Both the position numbers and the translations under genes were made by a program. This document shows positions 16,783 to 26,085 of a stretch of DNA of 64,000 bases, piece by piece. Each line of letters starts with the position of its first letter. Positions within the stretch are counted from its first letter, which is position 1. The stretch covers positions 1 through 64,000 of the forward strand of contig NZ_PJCF01000006.1 of the NCBI RefSeq assembly GCF_002835935.1, read 5' to 3'. The notes below the pieces were generated by a model. The model worked only from the letters and a program-made list of their open reading frames with translations, ran no database searches and was not told the DNA's origin. The stretch comes from Paraglaciecola sp. MB-3u-78 (GTDB taxonomy: Bacteria > Pseudomonadota > Gammaproteobacteria > Enterobacterales > Alteromonadaceae).

Positions 16783-18529
16783 CCGATCTTCCGCACCACT
16801 TTTAATAATAAATATGCTGGTATTCACTGCCCAGACAATCAATGATTATTTTTTGTCGTTCTTTTAGGTTTACCACTAACTCTTTCCCCTCAATATACAA
16901 GAGGGTCACCCCTTGAAAACACTGAAATACCCAACGGGCGGTGGGGTTTTGACTGGGTTTCTTCTTCATGTCTGGGAAGTAACGGTTTTGGACTTTTAAC
17001 TGTTTACGTATTTGATGTTCTAACGAAGCGTAAACCATTAAGCAGCTGGTCATCACCATCAGTAGTGCTTCAATACGCTCTGGTTTTTTAAGGTAAATAG
17101 CACTGGTTAAAAAGTCGGGGCTCTTTAAGAATCGAAAGCCTTTTTCTACGGACTGCTGGGATTTGTAGGTACTGAGTATCTTTTCCATGCTTAAATCATC
17201 CGCTAAATCATTACTAGCGATGATAAATAAGCCCAGCTGCTTCAACGCATCCTGTCGTTTTGCAAGACCAGTATAGAGGCTCCCTGTGATGTGATAATAC
17301 TCACGTTTAGGCTGTTTGTCCTGGGAAGGGCGCCCTGCACCCGCGTAAACAGGCACCTTGTTGATCTGGCTGTCGACCATCAGATAAGGCTGTTTGACTT
17401 CCCACTGCGCTAAAGCTTGTTTGGCATCCTCTTGGCATGCAAACTCCTGTTGACCCAATTTCTTGAAGGACTTACGGCCTTGTTCAAACTGTTTGAGCAT
17501 CCGCTTATCCAGATTATGGCCTTCACGTTTTCTGGCTTGCTCACTGCATACCAGCAACCATTTTTGCGCCACATCACCATAGCTCGTTTCGTGCCACACG
17601 CCTTGATAACCGTCGCTTATATCAACAAAGTCCAGTTGATGGGCTTGAGCGATTAAACTTTTCGCCTCGTTCAATGTTTGAGGAACACGGGTAATAAACA
17701 ACTGATTGATTGCATCAAGATGAACAATACTTTCTTTGACATACAGCGCCGCATCGGCCACCAGATAGCGGCTCGCTTGTGCGGCTTTTAAGCTTTGGAT
17801 ATGAGACTTAACAATTTTTTTGAAACCTTCCATATCATTAGTGTTGCCGCTGGACGGCTTCATATATACCGGAATGCCCGACTGGTTTTCGCAAATAAGA
17901 TTTAAGATCACCTGATTGAGCTCAGGTCGATGCTCTCTGGAGTAGCCTTTGGCGACCTGGATGCAGTTGAACTCATCCTCTGCTGGCCTACCTTGGCCGT
18001 CATAATGGAAACTCGTGGAGTCGAGATGAACAGAGTCACAAGGCAAGTCTAGGTGTTTAACTACGGCTTCACCAAGGGTTTGATAAAGGGCTGAAACGCC
18101 TTTTTCATACAGCGCATCCAGACAGCGACCTAGGGCATCATCGTTGATATGCTCAGGCTCGATCCCGGGTGCAATCAGTCGCTCAAGAGGTTTGTCCTCG
18201 AAATATTCGCTGTACATATGCAGGGTACGGCCAGTAAAGCCCAGGCCATTGATAATCATGGCGACAAAGAGCTGTCCAAAGCTGATATTTCTCTTGTCTG
18301 AGACGCCAAGAGCTTGATCAATAATTTGGGCTAAGCGGATTTCTTTGCAAAAACCGGCAACCAGACCGTGGTGTTCTAATGTTTTAGTAAAAGGTGAGGA
18401 CATAATTCTAGCTCTCAAAAGAGAGTAATAGATCAAGATCTGAGATCTACGTCAAGTTTTTTTTCATTATTCTTTAAATCGTCTGTTTATTGACCAAAAT
18501 TAATGGTTAATTTAAGTGCGGAACGACAG
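16783..18529 (-). mobile_element. IS1634-family insertion sequence, copy 2
   Basis: An intact 1,747-bp copy in the opposite orientation to copy 1. Ends CCGATCTTCCGCAC and, inward from the other side, CTGTCGTTCCGCAC. A 7-bp target duplication TTTGAAT flanks it at 16776-16782 and 18530-18536, showing a simple transposition event into the very end of the cupin-like gene. Confidence 0.95.
16802..18403 (-). CDS. IS1634-family transposase, intact
   Basis: A 533-residue DDE transposase. The N-terminal DUF4277-type region (FTKTLEHHGLVAGF...) precedes the catalytic core with VHLDSTSFHYDG and SRYLVADAALYV. A C-terminal YKSQQSVEKGFRFLK segment is typical of IS4/IS1634 enzymes and would supply the catalytic Glu. 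It cuts and rejoins the element's ends. The ATG at 18403 follows a GAGAG site; the frame is open to 18436. Compared with copy 1 it lacks one T in a short T-run, so the C-terminus reads through to ...YQHIYY. It is presumably the active source for both copies. Confidence 0.95.
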   Translation of the reverse strand: MSSPFTKTLEHHGLVAGFCKEIRLAQIIDQALGVSDKRNISFGQLFVAMIINGLGFTGRTLHMYSEYFEDKPLERLIAPGIEPEHINDDALGRCLDALYEKGVSALYQTLGEAVVKHLDLPCDSVHLDSTSFHYDGQGRPAEDEFNCIQVAKGYSREHRPELNQVILNLICENQSGIPVYMKPSSGNTNDMEGFKKIVKSHIQSLKAAQASRYLVADAALYVKESIVHLDAINQLFITRVPQTLNEAKSLIAQAHQLDFVDISDGYQGVWHETSYGDVAQKWLLVCSEQARKREGHNLDKRMLKQFEQGRKSFKKLGQQEFACQEDAKQALAQWEVKQPYLMVDSQINKVPVYAGAGRPSQDKQPKREYYHITGSLYTGLAKRQDALKQLGLFIIASNDLADDLSMEKILSTYKSQQSVEKGFRFLKSPDFLTSAIYLKKPERIEALLMVMTSCLMVYASLEHQIRKQLKVQNRYFPDMKKKPSQNPTARWVFQCFQGVTLLYIEGKELVVNLKERQKIIIDCLGSEYQHIYY

Positions 18530-18536
18530 TTTGAAT
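18530..18536. repeat. Target-site duplication of IS copy 2, right copy
   Basis: TTTGAAT directly after the right IS end, matching 16776-16782. Confidence 0.9.
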
Positions 18537-18672
18537 TGGCAGAATGTAGTATATGGAAAGTATTATAAAAACCACTGTTTGCATGACTTTAGACCCGCTA
18601 TTAACTATGGCTTTTGAGAGAATTACCGAGTAACGCATTACAATAGACACATCAATACTATTCAGATAAGGA

Positions 18673-21600
18673 CTAGATTTGGTTCATTAAGCTGGGTTGT
18701 AATGCTTCACTTAGTTCCGAAAAATGTATTTGGATAATATCCAGTTGCAGAGAATATTGTTCAGGTTCAAGTTTACCTTGTTTAATAATATCTTCTAAGG
18801 CTTTAAATGCCGATTCAGACTGGACTAATGCACAATCATAGCTGGAAGGGAAAAACTTGTATAAATGCACTAAGGCGCTGTTAATTTCATTGTTGTCCAG
18901 GGCTGAAGTTAAGTCTTTAATCGTTTGCTGTGAATGTTCGACTAACTCAAAAATGGCACTTAAAAATTGCTTGGCACTATTATGATGTCTCACTATACCT
19001 TGTGGGATATCTATACCCGGCAAGTCAATACACTGTTTTGTTAAGGCCAGTAATTTAGGTAACTCATAAGTCACTGCAATTTCATCATCTTGCAGGGCAG
19101 AGTGTTCCATATCAGCAAATTTTTGACCAATTATATCGAAGCCGAAAGAGCCCGCAGAGCCTCTTATTCTATGGGAAATTTCGCTAATGATAGTCAAATC
19201 CCGTTGTTCTAGGGCATTTTGCAGATTACCGATTTGTTCTCGCAAATATTGCTGATAGTCTTTTTTTAACTTCAACATATCGCCATAATGAAGTGGGCTA
19301 TCTATCTCACCTTGTTTATTAAGGTACAGGGACAGTTTACTAATAAAGTGATGACGAGAAATAGGCTTGGCTAAATAGTCAGAAAATCCAAGGCGCATAT
19401 AATGTTCGATTTCATGTTTCATGTTATTGGCAGTGAGGGCTATCACGGGTGTGAAGTTGCCTGCGGCTCTGATTTGCTTAAGTGCTTCAGTACCATCCAT
19501 TTGAGGCATGTGAATATCAAGTAAAATTAAATCAAACTTTTGATAAAAAACCGTTTCCAACGCTTGTTTACCGTTTTCTACTTCAGTAACGATAATATTC
19601 ATCCGTTTTAAGAGTATGGAGATCAATTCGCGATTATTAGGGTGATCGTCTGCCAGTAATACTTTATTACCTTCAAAGTTTGGTAATGCCGCAGTATGCA
19701 CAGATTTAATTGGGGTCGACTGCCATATTTGACCGACATTATTTATCCAAGGAGAATCTTGAACCACAGATAAGTCAATATTTAAAGTAAAGGTTGAGCC
19801 CTTTCTTGGGGTACTGTGCACATTAATATCGCCCCCTAAACCCTTAGCTAATCGCCGTGAAATACTCAGCCCTAAGCCCGTCCCACCAAATCGCCTGTTG
19901 ATTGAACTGTCAGCTTGAGTGAAGGGTTGGAATAAATGCTCTTGCTGCTGCGTCGAAATGCCTTCACCAGAGTCTGTTACTTTTATCTGTAATCTATTGT
20001 CGACCACACTCACCGATAAACCTACATAACCTTGTTCAGTAAACTTAATAGCATTATTCGTTAGGTTAAATAAAATTTGTTTCAAACGTGTTGGGTCGAT
20101 ATTGATTTGAGCAGGCAGTGGATACTCGTATTCCAAGTGAAAAGCCAAACCTTTATCTCTGGCTCGTTTACCTACAACTGATTCGATTTCAGCCAAGACT
20201 GAAAACAAAGGTGTAGGTATTGATTCGAAGTCGAGTTTGTTGGCTTCTATTTTACTGATATCCAAAATGTCATTAATGACACTCAATAAATGAATACCAT
20301 TTTCTGCGATGATTTTTGTCACACGTTCTTGTTCAGCTTTGTCTATATCTCCTAATAAAATACCATCGGCATAACCAATGATAGAGGTCAAAGGAGTACG
20401 AATTTCATGACTCATAGTCGCTAAAAACCGACCTTTTGCGTTACTTGCTTCGATTAGGTCGCTATTGGTTTGTTCTAACTGATAATTCACTTTTCTAAGT
20501 TCGAAAGTGCGCTGTTGCACGGTATTTTCTAGAGTGGCAGTCAGCTTTTTATTTTGTAGTGTTAACAGCCGTAATTGAGCTGCCAAGGCAAAAGCTAATA
20601 ACAAGCTGTCTAAGCTGTTACCGATTAACCCTAATAAATAAATATTAACGTTTAACCCAGGTAATACCCCAAAATTCATCAGATTTCCTACCATGTTTGG
20701 TAGTACCACTGACAACAATGCAAATACAAAATATTTGGCCGGCGAGTAACCGTTCATCCAGCACCGAATGCCAGAGTAGACACCCAAAATGCACACTACA
20801 GAGGTAAACAACGAGGCTAGATATAAACCTATGCCTTGGCTGTAGAAGGCAAAGGGTAATGAAATAACTGCAAATAAGACAATAACTTTAAATGCTTTAG
20901 CTATTTTAGGTGCTGATTCTTCTAGGCGCAAAAATTGAATGCTAAATAAACTAGTAAAAATAGCCCCTATTATATACGCGGGCATTAACCAATGGTCTGA
21001 GCTTTTAATCCCTACGTATTCCGGCACAGCAAATACACTTAACCACCCAAAGGCATAAGCTAAAGTGGCCAATGCATAAGTTAAATATTGGATATTTCGG
21101 GTGCTGAAAAAAATGAATAAGTTGTATATACCCAGAGCCAAACACATACCTAGGCTGATAAGTAATATGACATTTTCTAATTGAAACTGCTGCTCAGCTT
21201 GCCCATGAGTCTTTACTAAAATCTTGATAGGTGCAAAAAAATATTCACTTTCAAATATCATGAGTAAGGTTTTTCGCTGACCGGGTAATAGGTCGATTTT
21301 GCTACCGTAATGAAAATCTTGTTGGTTCTTTAAACCGTGTCCTGTTTTAAATGAGCTAGCCTGATTATTGAGATCAAAACTCAGTATTTCTATGTTTTGT
21401 ACTACTGATCCATAAGGATAAACAAACCATTCAGTGAGCTGTGTGTCATTGTATATTTCAAATGCCACAGCATATTTGTCACCAAATACATTGGTGGTCT
21501 GGTGCGAAGCTAAGGTGTGTAACCAAGTGTCTAGCTGACTCAACTTATTGGGAGGATTTGTGGCGTTGTCACTAAGTGAAAAATAGCTGACTTTGTCACT

Positions 21601-21753
21601 AATATTTTGATTGTTAATGTTGCTCAAACTGAAGCTAACAATAGTATCGGTAGGTGCAGCTAAAGCATTTGCCGCGATATAAATACACAGAGTTAAAAGA
21701 CCAACCAGTAATTTGACTTGTTTCAAACTATTACCACACACTTTGCATTTCAC
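18673..21753 (-). CDS. Hybrid sensor histidine kinase with 7TMR-DISM sensor, receiver and Hpt domains
   Basis: A 1,026-residue multi-domain phosphorelay protein. Order: signal/anchor (about 12-32), extracytoplasmic 7TMR-DISMED2-type domain (about 45-190), seven-helix 7TMR-DISM region (about 195-395) and a coiled linker. Then come HisKA with MSHEIRTPLTS (His 449), HATPase with NLTNNAIKF, DSGEGIS and GGTGLGLSIS, a receiver with LLLDIHMPQMDG (Asp 746), and an Hpt domain with SHRIRGSAGSFG (His 861). Phosphate can thus pass His-Asp-His within one chain, as in BarA-type kinases. The DISM sensor family is thought to bind carbohydrate-like ligands. The start is a GTG at 21753. No output regulator lies beside it. 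Confidence 0.92.
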   Translation of the reverse strand: MKCKVCGNSLKQVKLLVGLLTLCIYIAANALAAPTDTIVSFSLSNINNQNISDKVSYFSLSDNATNPPNKLSQLDTWLHTLASHQTTNVFGDKYAVAFEIYNDTQLTEWFVYPYGSVVQNIEILSFDLNNQASSFKTGHGLKNQQDFHYGSKIDLLPGQRKTLLMIFESEYFFAPIKILVKTHGQAEQQFQLENVILLISLGMCLALGIYNLFIFFSTRNIQYLTYALATLAYAFGWLSVFAVPEYVGIKSSDHWLMPAYIIGAIFTSLFSIQFLRLEESAPKIAKAFKVIVLFAVISLPFAFYSQGIGLYLASLFTSVVCILGVYSGIRCWMNGYSPAKYFVFALLSVVLPNMVGNLMNFGVLPGLNVNIYLLGLIGNSLDSLLLAFALAAQLRLLTLQNKKLTATLENTVQQRTFELRKVNYQLEQTNSDLIEASNAKGRFLATMSHEIRTPLTSIIGYADGILLGDIDKAEQERVTKIIAENGIHLLSVINDILDISKIEANKLDFESIPTPLFSVLAEIESVVGKRARDKGLAFHLEYEYPLPAQINIDPTRLKQILFNLTNNAIKFTEQGYVGLSVSVVDNRLQIKVTDSGEGISTQQQEHLFQPFTQADSSINRRFGGTGLGLSISRRLAKGLGGDINVHSTPRKGSTFTLNIDLSVVQDSPWINNVGQIWQSTPIKSVHTAALPNFEGNKVLLADDHPNNRELISILLKRMNIIVTEVENGKQALETVFYQKFDLILLDIHMPQMDGTEALKQIRAAGNFTPVIALTANNMKHEIEHYMRLGFSDYLAKPISRHHFISKLSLYLNKQGEIDSPLHYGDMLKLKKDYQQYLREQIGNLQNALEQRDLTIISEISHRIRGSAGSFGFDIIGQKFADMEHSALQDDEIAVTYELPKLLALTKQCIDLPGIDIPQGIVRHHNSAKQFLSAIFELVEHSQQTIKDLTSALDNNEINSALVHLYKFFPSSYDCALVQSESAFKALEDIIKQGKLEPEQYSLQLDIIQIHFSELSEALQPSLMNQI

Positions 21754-21800
21754 TTTATTAAATATACACGGCTAGGCGTGTCGTTGTTTGATTAACTAAA

Positions 21801-22845
21801 CTAAAACTCATAACGAACATCAAGGCCGACTTGCCTTGCTTCACCTTTAAAATCTTGCAACATACCAAATAGGTTAACTAAGTCAAATTTCAGATGACTA
21901 TACTCTTCATTTGTTAGGTTTTTAACCCAAGCACCCAAAGTGCAATTAGCACTTTCCCAAGCCATATGGGTATTCCAAAGAATGTAACCCTTTTGAATAG
22001 CAAAGGGGCTTTGGTCTTGATCAAAATAAAATTCTGACTGATAATCGGCATCAAGGTGAAAGTTTAATTGGCCTGAGCTGCTATGTTCCACTTAGATGTG
22101 AAAGGTAAGCGGTTATCTTGTATTTCAACTCCTTCCGTATCGACAAAAGATGCAAGATCTGCCTTGGGTAGATATCCGATTGAAAATTTAGTTGCTAAGG
22201 CTGATGTCACTAGCGCGTTCAAAACCAATTCTACCCCATAAATGGTTGATTCATAAACTCTTGTTGGTCATGATAGTCGTAATAAAAAGCAGCTGAATAC
22301 AAAATCACTTGAAATCGGTTGTTCACCATTTTCTGGCATATGACCAAAACCTAGCCCCGAATAATCAACATCCGCCCATACTTGAAAAGCCTGAGTGGCG
22401 ACGGTTTTAATTTCTTCACTACAGGTTTTTAATCCCGAGTTGTTGGCTAACTGTTGGGGGCAAATATGTTCTAACCCACCAACAGAGGTACACAAGATAA
22501 TCTGATCAAAATCTATCCCTAAGACTAACGTTTTTTGTGGAAGTGGTTGCTTAAACTGTTTCTGATAAACCTCTAGCCAGTTGCTCCAGTGAGATAGATA
22601 ATAATATCGGTTTCCTGCATTGACTCTTGCGCCGCAAAACCGTACGCCAAAGACGCTATATTTTGGATATCAGTAAAAGTTAACAGCACCTATGGCGACA
22701 GGCATTCATAATTGCACTGAGAAGCATCAGGGTACTGACCATCAGGGTACTGACCATCAGGCACACTATTTAATGTTTCATCTAGATAAGCTTGAATTGT
22801 CGAAGCTTCTCCATTAACAAAAAACCGAGGACTGTTGTTAGGTCA
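21801..22845 (-). pseudogene. Composite decayed locus: TonB-dependent receptor end joined to amine-oxidase fragment
   Basis: Reading across frames on the minus strand gives pieces of at least two genes. From about 22330 down to 21801 the text is a TonB-receptor C-terminal barrel: VILYSAAFYYDYHDQQ, YGVELVLNAL, NRLPFTSKWN, then an open final 96 codons with GAWVKNLTNEEY and terminal VRYEF. Stops and frameshifts interrupt it. From about 22583 to 22310 the text is an internal piece of a FAD-dependent amine oxidase/phytoene-desaturase-like protein (LPQKTLVLGIDFDQ, then EIKTVATQAFQVWAD). Further up are readable but unidentified stretches and a 15-bp tandem duplication (22726-22740, 22741-22755). No intact product is possible. 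Confidence 0.75.
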
Positions 22846-22847
22846 TT

Positions 22848-23462
22848 TTATTCCTTGGGGTGATCTAAGAAACACTTCTGCTGCATTTTTAAGAACAACG
22901 TTCGTAGCCCCACACAATTAATCTTGCGAGTATGCTCAAGTACATATACCACCGACTCCAGAGTTGATAGACTATCTTGTCGAGTTGTATGTCTAATCTG
23001 GTATTGGTTTTCAGGTGGATGACTAAAGTGCCAGTTATTGCATAGTTTTAACCAAGGATTAAGGTGCCAAATTTTCAGGGCTTTGCGCCATGATGCATCA
23101 ATGAATAGCATATTGTGATTGACTGGGAAATAGCTTTGTTTTTGTTGTGGTGAGGAAATAGATTCAAGGGAGGTGCTGTGTTCATGAGGGTAAATCAAGG
23201 AATAATTTTGGGGCTGGTTAGCTACCCTTTCGGCTAGTTCTGCCCAGTCATCGAGTCTCTCACCTTGTAAAACAGTCACGTTTTTTAATCCCAGGGTTAA
23301 TAACTTGACGGTATTTTTTGCGTGTTTTGCTTCTTTAGGATGTTGTAAAATAATGATGTTGAAAGGTGTTGTGATGGGATTTACCCAAACACAGACACAT
23401 GTGCTTTGCGGGTAGCCACATTTTGCACATACTGGTCTTTTATTCGTTTTTAACGTTGTCAT
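22848..23462 (-). CDS. DTW-domain protein (tRNA-uridine aminocarboxypropyltransferase type)
   Basis: A 204-residue DTW-domain protein. The family (E. coli TapT/YfiP and relatives) transfers the 3-amino-3-carboxypropyl group of SAM to uridine in tRNA, giving acp3U. Visible features are the N-terminal zinc-type motif RPVCAKCGYPQSTCVC, the segment IILQHPKEAKHAKNT, and FIDASWRKALKI, where the name-giving DTW triad appears as DASW. RHTTRQDSLSTLESV follows. I prefer the ATG at 23462 over TTG 23471. The gene is next to a decayed locus but looks intact. Which tRNA position it modifies, and whether it is the TapT orthologue or a second paralogue, is open. Confidence 0.85.
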   Translation of the reverse strand: MTTLKTNKRPVCAKCGYPQSTCVCVWVNPITTPFNIIILQHPKEAKHAKNTVKLLTLGLKNVTVLQGERLDDWAELAERVANQPQNYSLIYPHEHSTSLESISSPQQKQSYFPVNHNMLFIDASWRKALKIWHLNPWLKLCNNWHFSHPPENQYQIRHTTRQDSLSTLESVVYVLEHTRKINCVGLRTLFLKMQQKCFLDHPKE

Positions 23463-23648
23463 ATTTTTCAAGTTTTTAAACTTACTATAACTTATGCTTG
23501 GTGTTTGTGATCAGGCTTGTTAAATTTGATAGATAAAGTCAAACCGACTGCCTCTAATATAAAAAATATAAAGCCAAATGGATGTATATGCTCATCGGAA
23601 ATTGTTTAATTAAATTAGCTAGTTATTTATTTACCTTGGGTGTTATTC

Positions 23649-25640
23649 ATGTCATTTGATAACAGCGTTGATTATATGCCAAACCAACCCTTTTCCAATG
23701 CCGGTATAGATCCATCAGACTCCCAGCATAAAATCTTTCAAAAACTTAAGTGGCAAGTTTTGATTGGCACATTTTTGTTGATCCTGATCACTGCCAATGC
23801 TGTGATTTGGAGTCAATCGCCAATATATCAAAGCCAAGCTATCTTACATTTTTCATATGCATCTCAGACTGAACAAGAGTTTTCTGAATTAGCACAAAGG
23901 CAAATTATCCTGCATCAGCAAAGGATGAAAAGCAACAATGTGCTTAGCCTTGTTGCAGAAGAGCTTGAACAAAGTCAGATGTTAATCATTAACGTACAAA
24001 CACTTTTTGATGCACTGGCAGCAGAAGTGAATTTAACTGGGCGTATTATTACTCTAAAAGCCAACGGTAGCGACCCACAAATACTTAAACCAATAATAGA
24101 TGCATGGATAAAAGTGTATCTGCAGTTATTTGCGTCTGAAACGCAAATAAACAACACTGATGATCTATTGGTTGCAGACCAGCAATTGCAGCTGCTGGAA
24201 TTAAAAATCAATGACCAAGAACAACAGTTAAAATTTTTTGCCAGTGAAAATAATATCACCTCGCTAGAAAGAGATGAAAATCGAGTCCTAAGTCAGACCA
24301 AAAACTTGGGTGCTAACCTTGACCAAGCGTTGGCCGAACAGGCACAAACACAAGCGTTGCTTGATAGTTTGGTTGAGTCCATTAATAATGGACAAGTCAT
24401 TATTAGACCAGCGGACAAGGCTCAAATTGATGCGACAAAGCTTAGCCTGCAAGAGGTTAATGTCAATTTGTCTGCTTTATCTGAAAAATATACGCAAGCC
24501 TATTTGGAGCGTGACCCAGCTATTGTGGCTCAACAGCAAAAATCTCAGCAACTTCATATTTTGCTTGAAGAACAAATACAGATTAGCCAAGCGGACTATT
24601 TACTCGATGTAAAACGCGAACTCAGTGCTGCTAAAAGTAAAGTGGAGCAGATGAATACCCAGCTAATTGAGCAAAACAAACTAGCACAAGTATTTAGCCA
24701 AAACCTTGAACAATATAAAAGACTAGACGACGAATTAAAGGCCCTGCAAACTCAAGCCCAAACTCTAAAAAATCAACAAGTAGCGCAAGAGGTATCGAAA
24801 CCTTTCGATGCTAAGATTTCTTTGCTTGAGCCTGCCTTTATTCCTGATTTTGCAATTGGACCCGACTACTCACTTAATAGCCTTATCAGTTTAATCGCGG
24901 CCGTCATTGTGGCCGTATTAGCTTTGTTGTTGTTTAGTTTTATCTTCAACCAGAAAGTATCAGCTACATCTACTCACTTTGTTGTGATACCTGGGCAAGC
25001 CGGAGCCAATAACTATTCAAACATTGGCCATGCTCAAAATGGCCAACTTCCAGCACCCGATCCTCGCCTATCATCAGAACCAGCTAAGTTGCCACCCGTC
25101 CCCCAAGCTATACGTTTATTAAGTATTGATGAATGCCAGTTGCTTTTTTCTGTTGCAAATAACCAAGGCAAGGCATTAATAGGCTTAGTATTAAGTGGTG
25201 TCAATATTGATGAATTATTAGTGATAGAGAAAGCGAATTTCAGTCAACAATATTTGTTTTTACAGATAGACAACCAATTTTCTCGCAGCATAAGTATTCA
25301 AAAGGAACTCGCTGAAGCTCTGCAAGTCATATTCAACAAGGTAACTGATGGACAAACAATTTGGTCAAATATGCAAAGCCATGAAGACTTTGTACAGCTG
25401 TTGGTCAATATAGGCCATGATGCTCAGATGGCCTTTCCTGAACAGATTTCCCTCGACGTATTAAGGCATACTTATTTAACGTATTTGGCTAGTCAAGGAG
25501 CTAGGCTCAATGATATAGAACAGGTTGCTGGATATACCTCGCCAAGTGACTTAGCACTTTATCGAAATGTTAACCAACAAGGCAAGTTACTGGATTTAGA
25601 GCAAATTCAAACACAATATGCTTTTGTTGTGACAGGCTGA
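23649..25640 (+). CDS. Wzz/GumC-like membrane protein fused to a degenerate tyrosine-recombinase-like domain
   Basis: A 663-residue protein. The first two thirds look like a polysaccharide co-polymerase: a first membrane helix (about 36-54), a Wzz-like region, a long periplasmic coiled coil (about 180-385, with YLERDPAIVAQQQ) and a second helix (about 412-433). After a Pro-rich linker the cytoplasmic end (about 487-655) reads as a tyrosine-recombinase catalytic domain. Evidence is LVLSGVNIDELLVIE where integrases have xGLRxSEL, SLDVLRHTYLTYLASQG where they have HxLRHTxATxLL, and QVAGYTSPSDLALYR where they have LGHxxxxTTxxYxH. The first catalytic Arg is Asn and both His are replaced; the second Arg and the Tyr remain. 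It occupies the place where BY-kinases are fused. Numbering counts from ATG 23649; a GTG at 23640 is possible. Confidence 0.8.
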   Translation: MSFDNSVDYMPNQPFSNAGIDPSDSQHKIFQKLKWQVLIGTFLLILITANAVIWSQSPIYQSQAILHFSYASQTEQEFSELAQRQIILHQQRMKSNNVLSLVAEELEQSQMLIINVQTLFDALAAEVNLTGRIITLKANGSDPQILKPIIDAWIKVYLQLFASETQINNTDDLLVADQQLQLLELKINDQEQQLKFFASENNITSLERDENRVLSQTKNLGANLDQALAEQAQTQALLDSLVESINNGQVIIRPADKAQIDATKLSLQEVNVNLSALSEKYTQAYLERDPAIVAQQQKSQQLHILLEEQIQISQADYLLDVKRELSAAKSKVEQMNTQLIEQNKLAQVFSQNLEQYKRLDDELKALQTQAQTLKNQQVAQEVSKPFDAKISLLEPAFIPDFAIGPDYSLNSLISLIAAVIVAVLALLLFSFIFNQKVSATSTHFVVIPGQAGANNYSNIGHAQNGQLPAPDPRLSSEPAKLPPVPQAIRLLSIDECQLLFSVANNQGKALIGLVLSGVNIDELLVIEKANFSQQYLFLQIDNQFSRSISIQKELAEALQVIFNKVTDGQTIWSNMQSHEDFVQLLVNIGHDAQMAFPEQISLDVLRHTYLTYLASQGARLNDIEQVAGYTSPSDLALYRNVNQQGKLLDLEQIQTQYAFVVTG

Positions 25641-25649
25641 TTTGTTGCC

Positions 25650-25994
25650 ATGTGTGGGCACCCTCAATACGCCAAAATTTGGCGCACAGTGCAGCTTATT
25701 CCTTTAGGTAAAGTGGCCAGTTATGGCCAAATTGCGGATCTGGCTGGGTTACCAAGTCGGGCAAGGTTAGTGGGTAAGTCACTTGGTTACGTGCCAAAAG
25801 ATATGGACGTACCTTGGCATAGAGTTTTGCGTTCTAATGGACAAATTGCCTTCCCCACAGGCTCTGAGCAATCACAAAAACAAACAGGTTTATTACAACA
25901 AGAAGACGTCGCTATTTTTAACAACAGAGTCAAGCTTAGCCTTTTTCAATGGCAACCTGATTTAGCAGAAATGCTGTGGAAATTAGAGTATTAG
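25650..25994 (+). CDS. Alkyltransferase-like protein (ATL)
   Basis: A 114-residue member of the MGMT DNA-binding family. It has the helix-turn-helix text GKVASYGQIADLAGLPSRARLVG and the active-site block PWHRVLRSNGQI, where Trp replaces the acceptor Cys of true O6-alkylguanine transferases. ATL proteins therefore do not remove alkyl groups; they bind O6-alkylguanine, flip it out and recruit nucleotide excision repair. The ATG at 25650 lies 9 bases past the Wzz-like gene, so the two are probably cotranscribed, although the stop-start spacing may reflect only gene packing. The C-terminal SLFQWQPD text is usual for the family. Confidence 0.93.
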   Translation: MCGHPQYAKIWRTVQLIPLGKVASYGQIADLAGLPSRARLVGKSLGYVPKDMDVPWHRVLRSNGQIAFPTGSEQSQKQTGLLQQEDVAIFNNRVKLSLFQWQPDLAEMLWKLEY

Positions 25995-26085
25995 CCTTTA
26001 TCAATAAATAGTAAATGTTGCCCTTAAAGTGTAAATCATATATTTTTATGTTCCCTTTTTTGATTTGACTTAACCGAGATAAACT

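Noticed and set aside
5487-18529. The two IS copies considered as a composite transposon moving the genes between them
   Set aside because: Outer flanks do not share a target duplication, whereas copy 2 alone has a perfect one, so copy 2 inserted independently.
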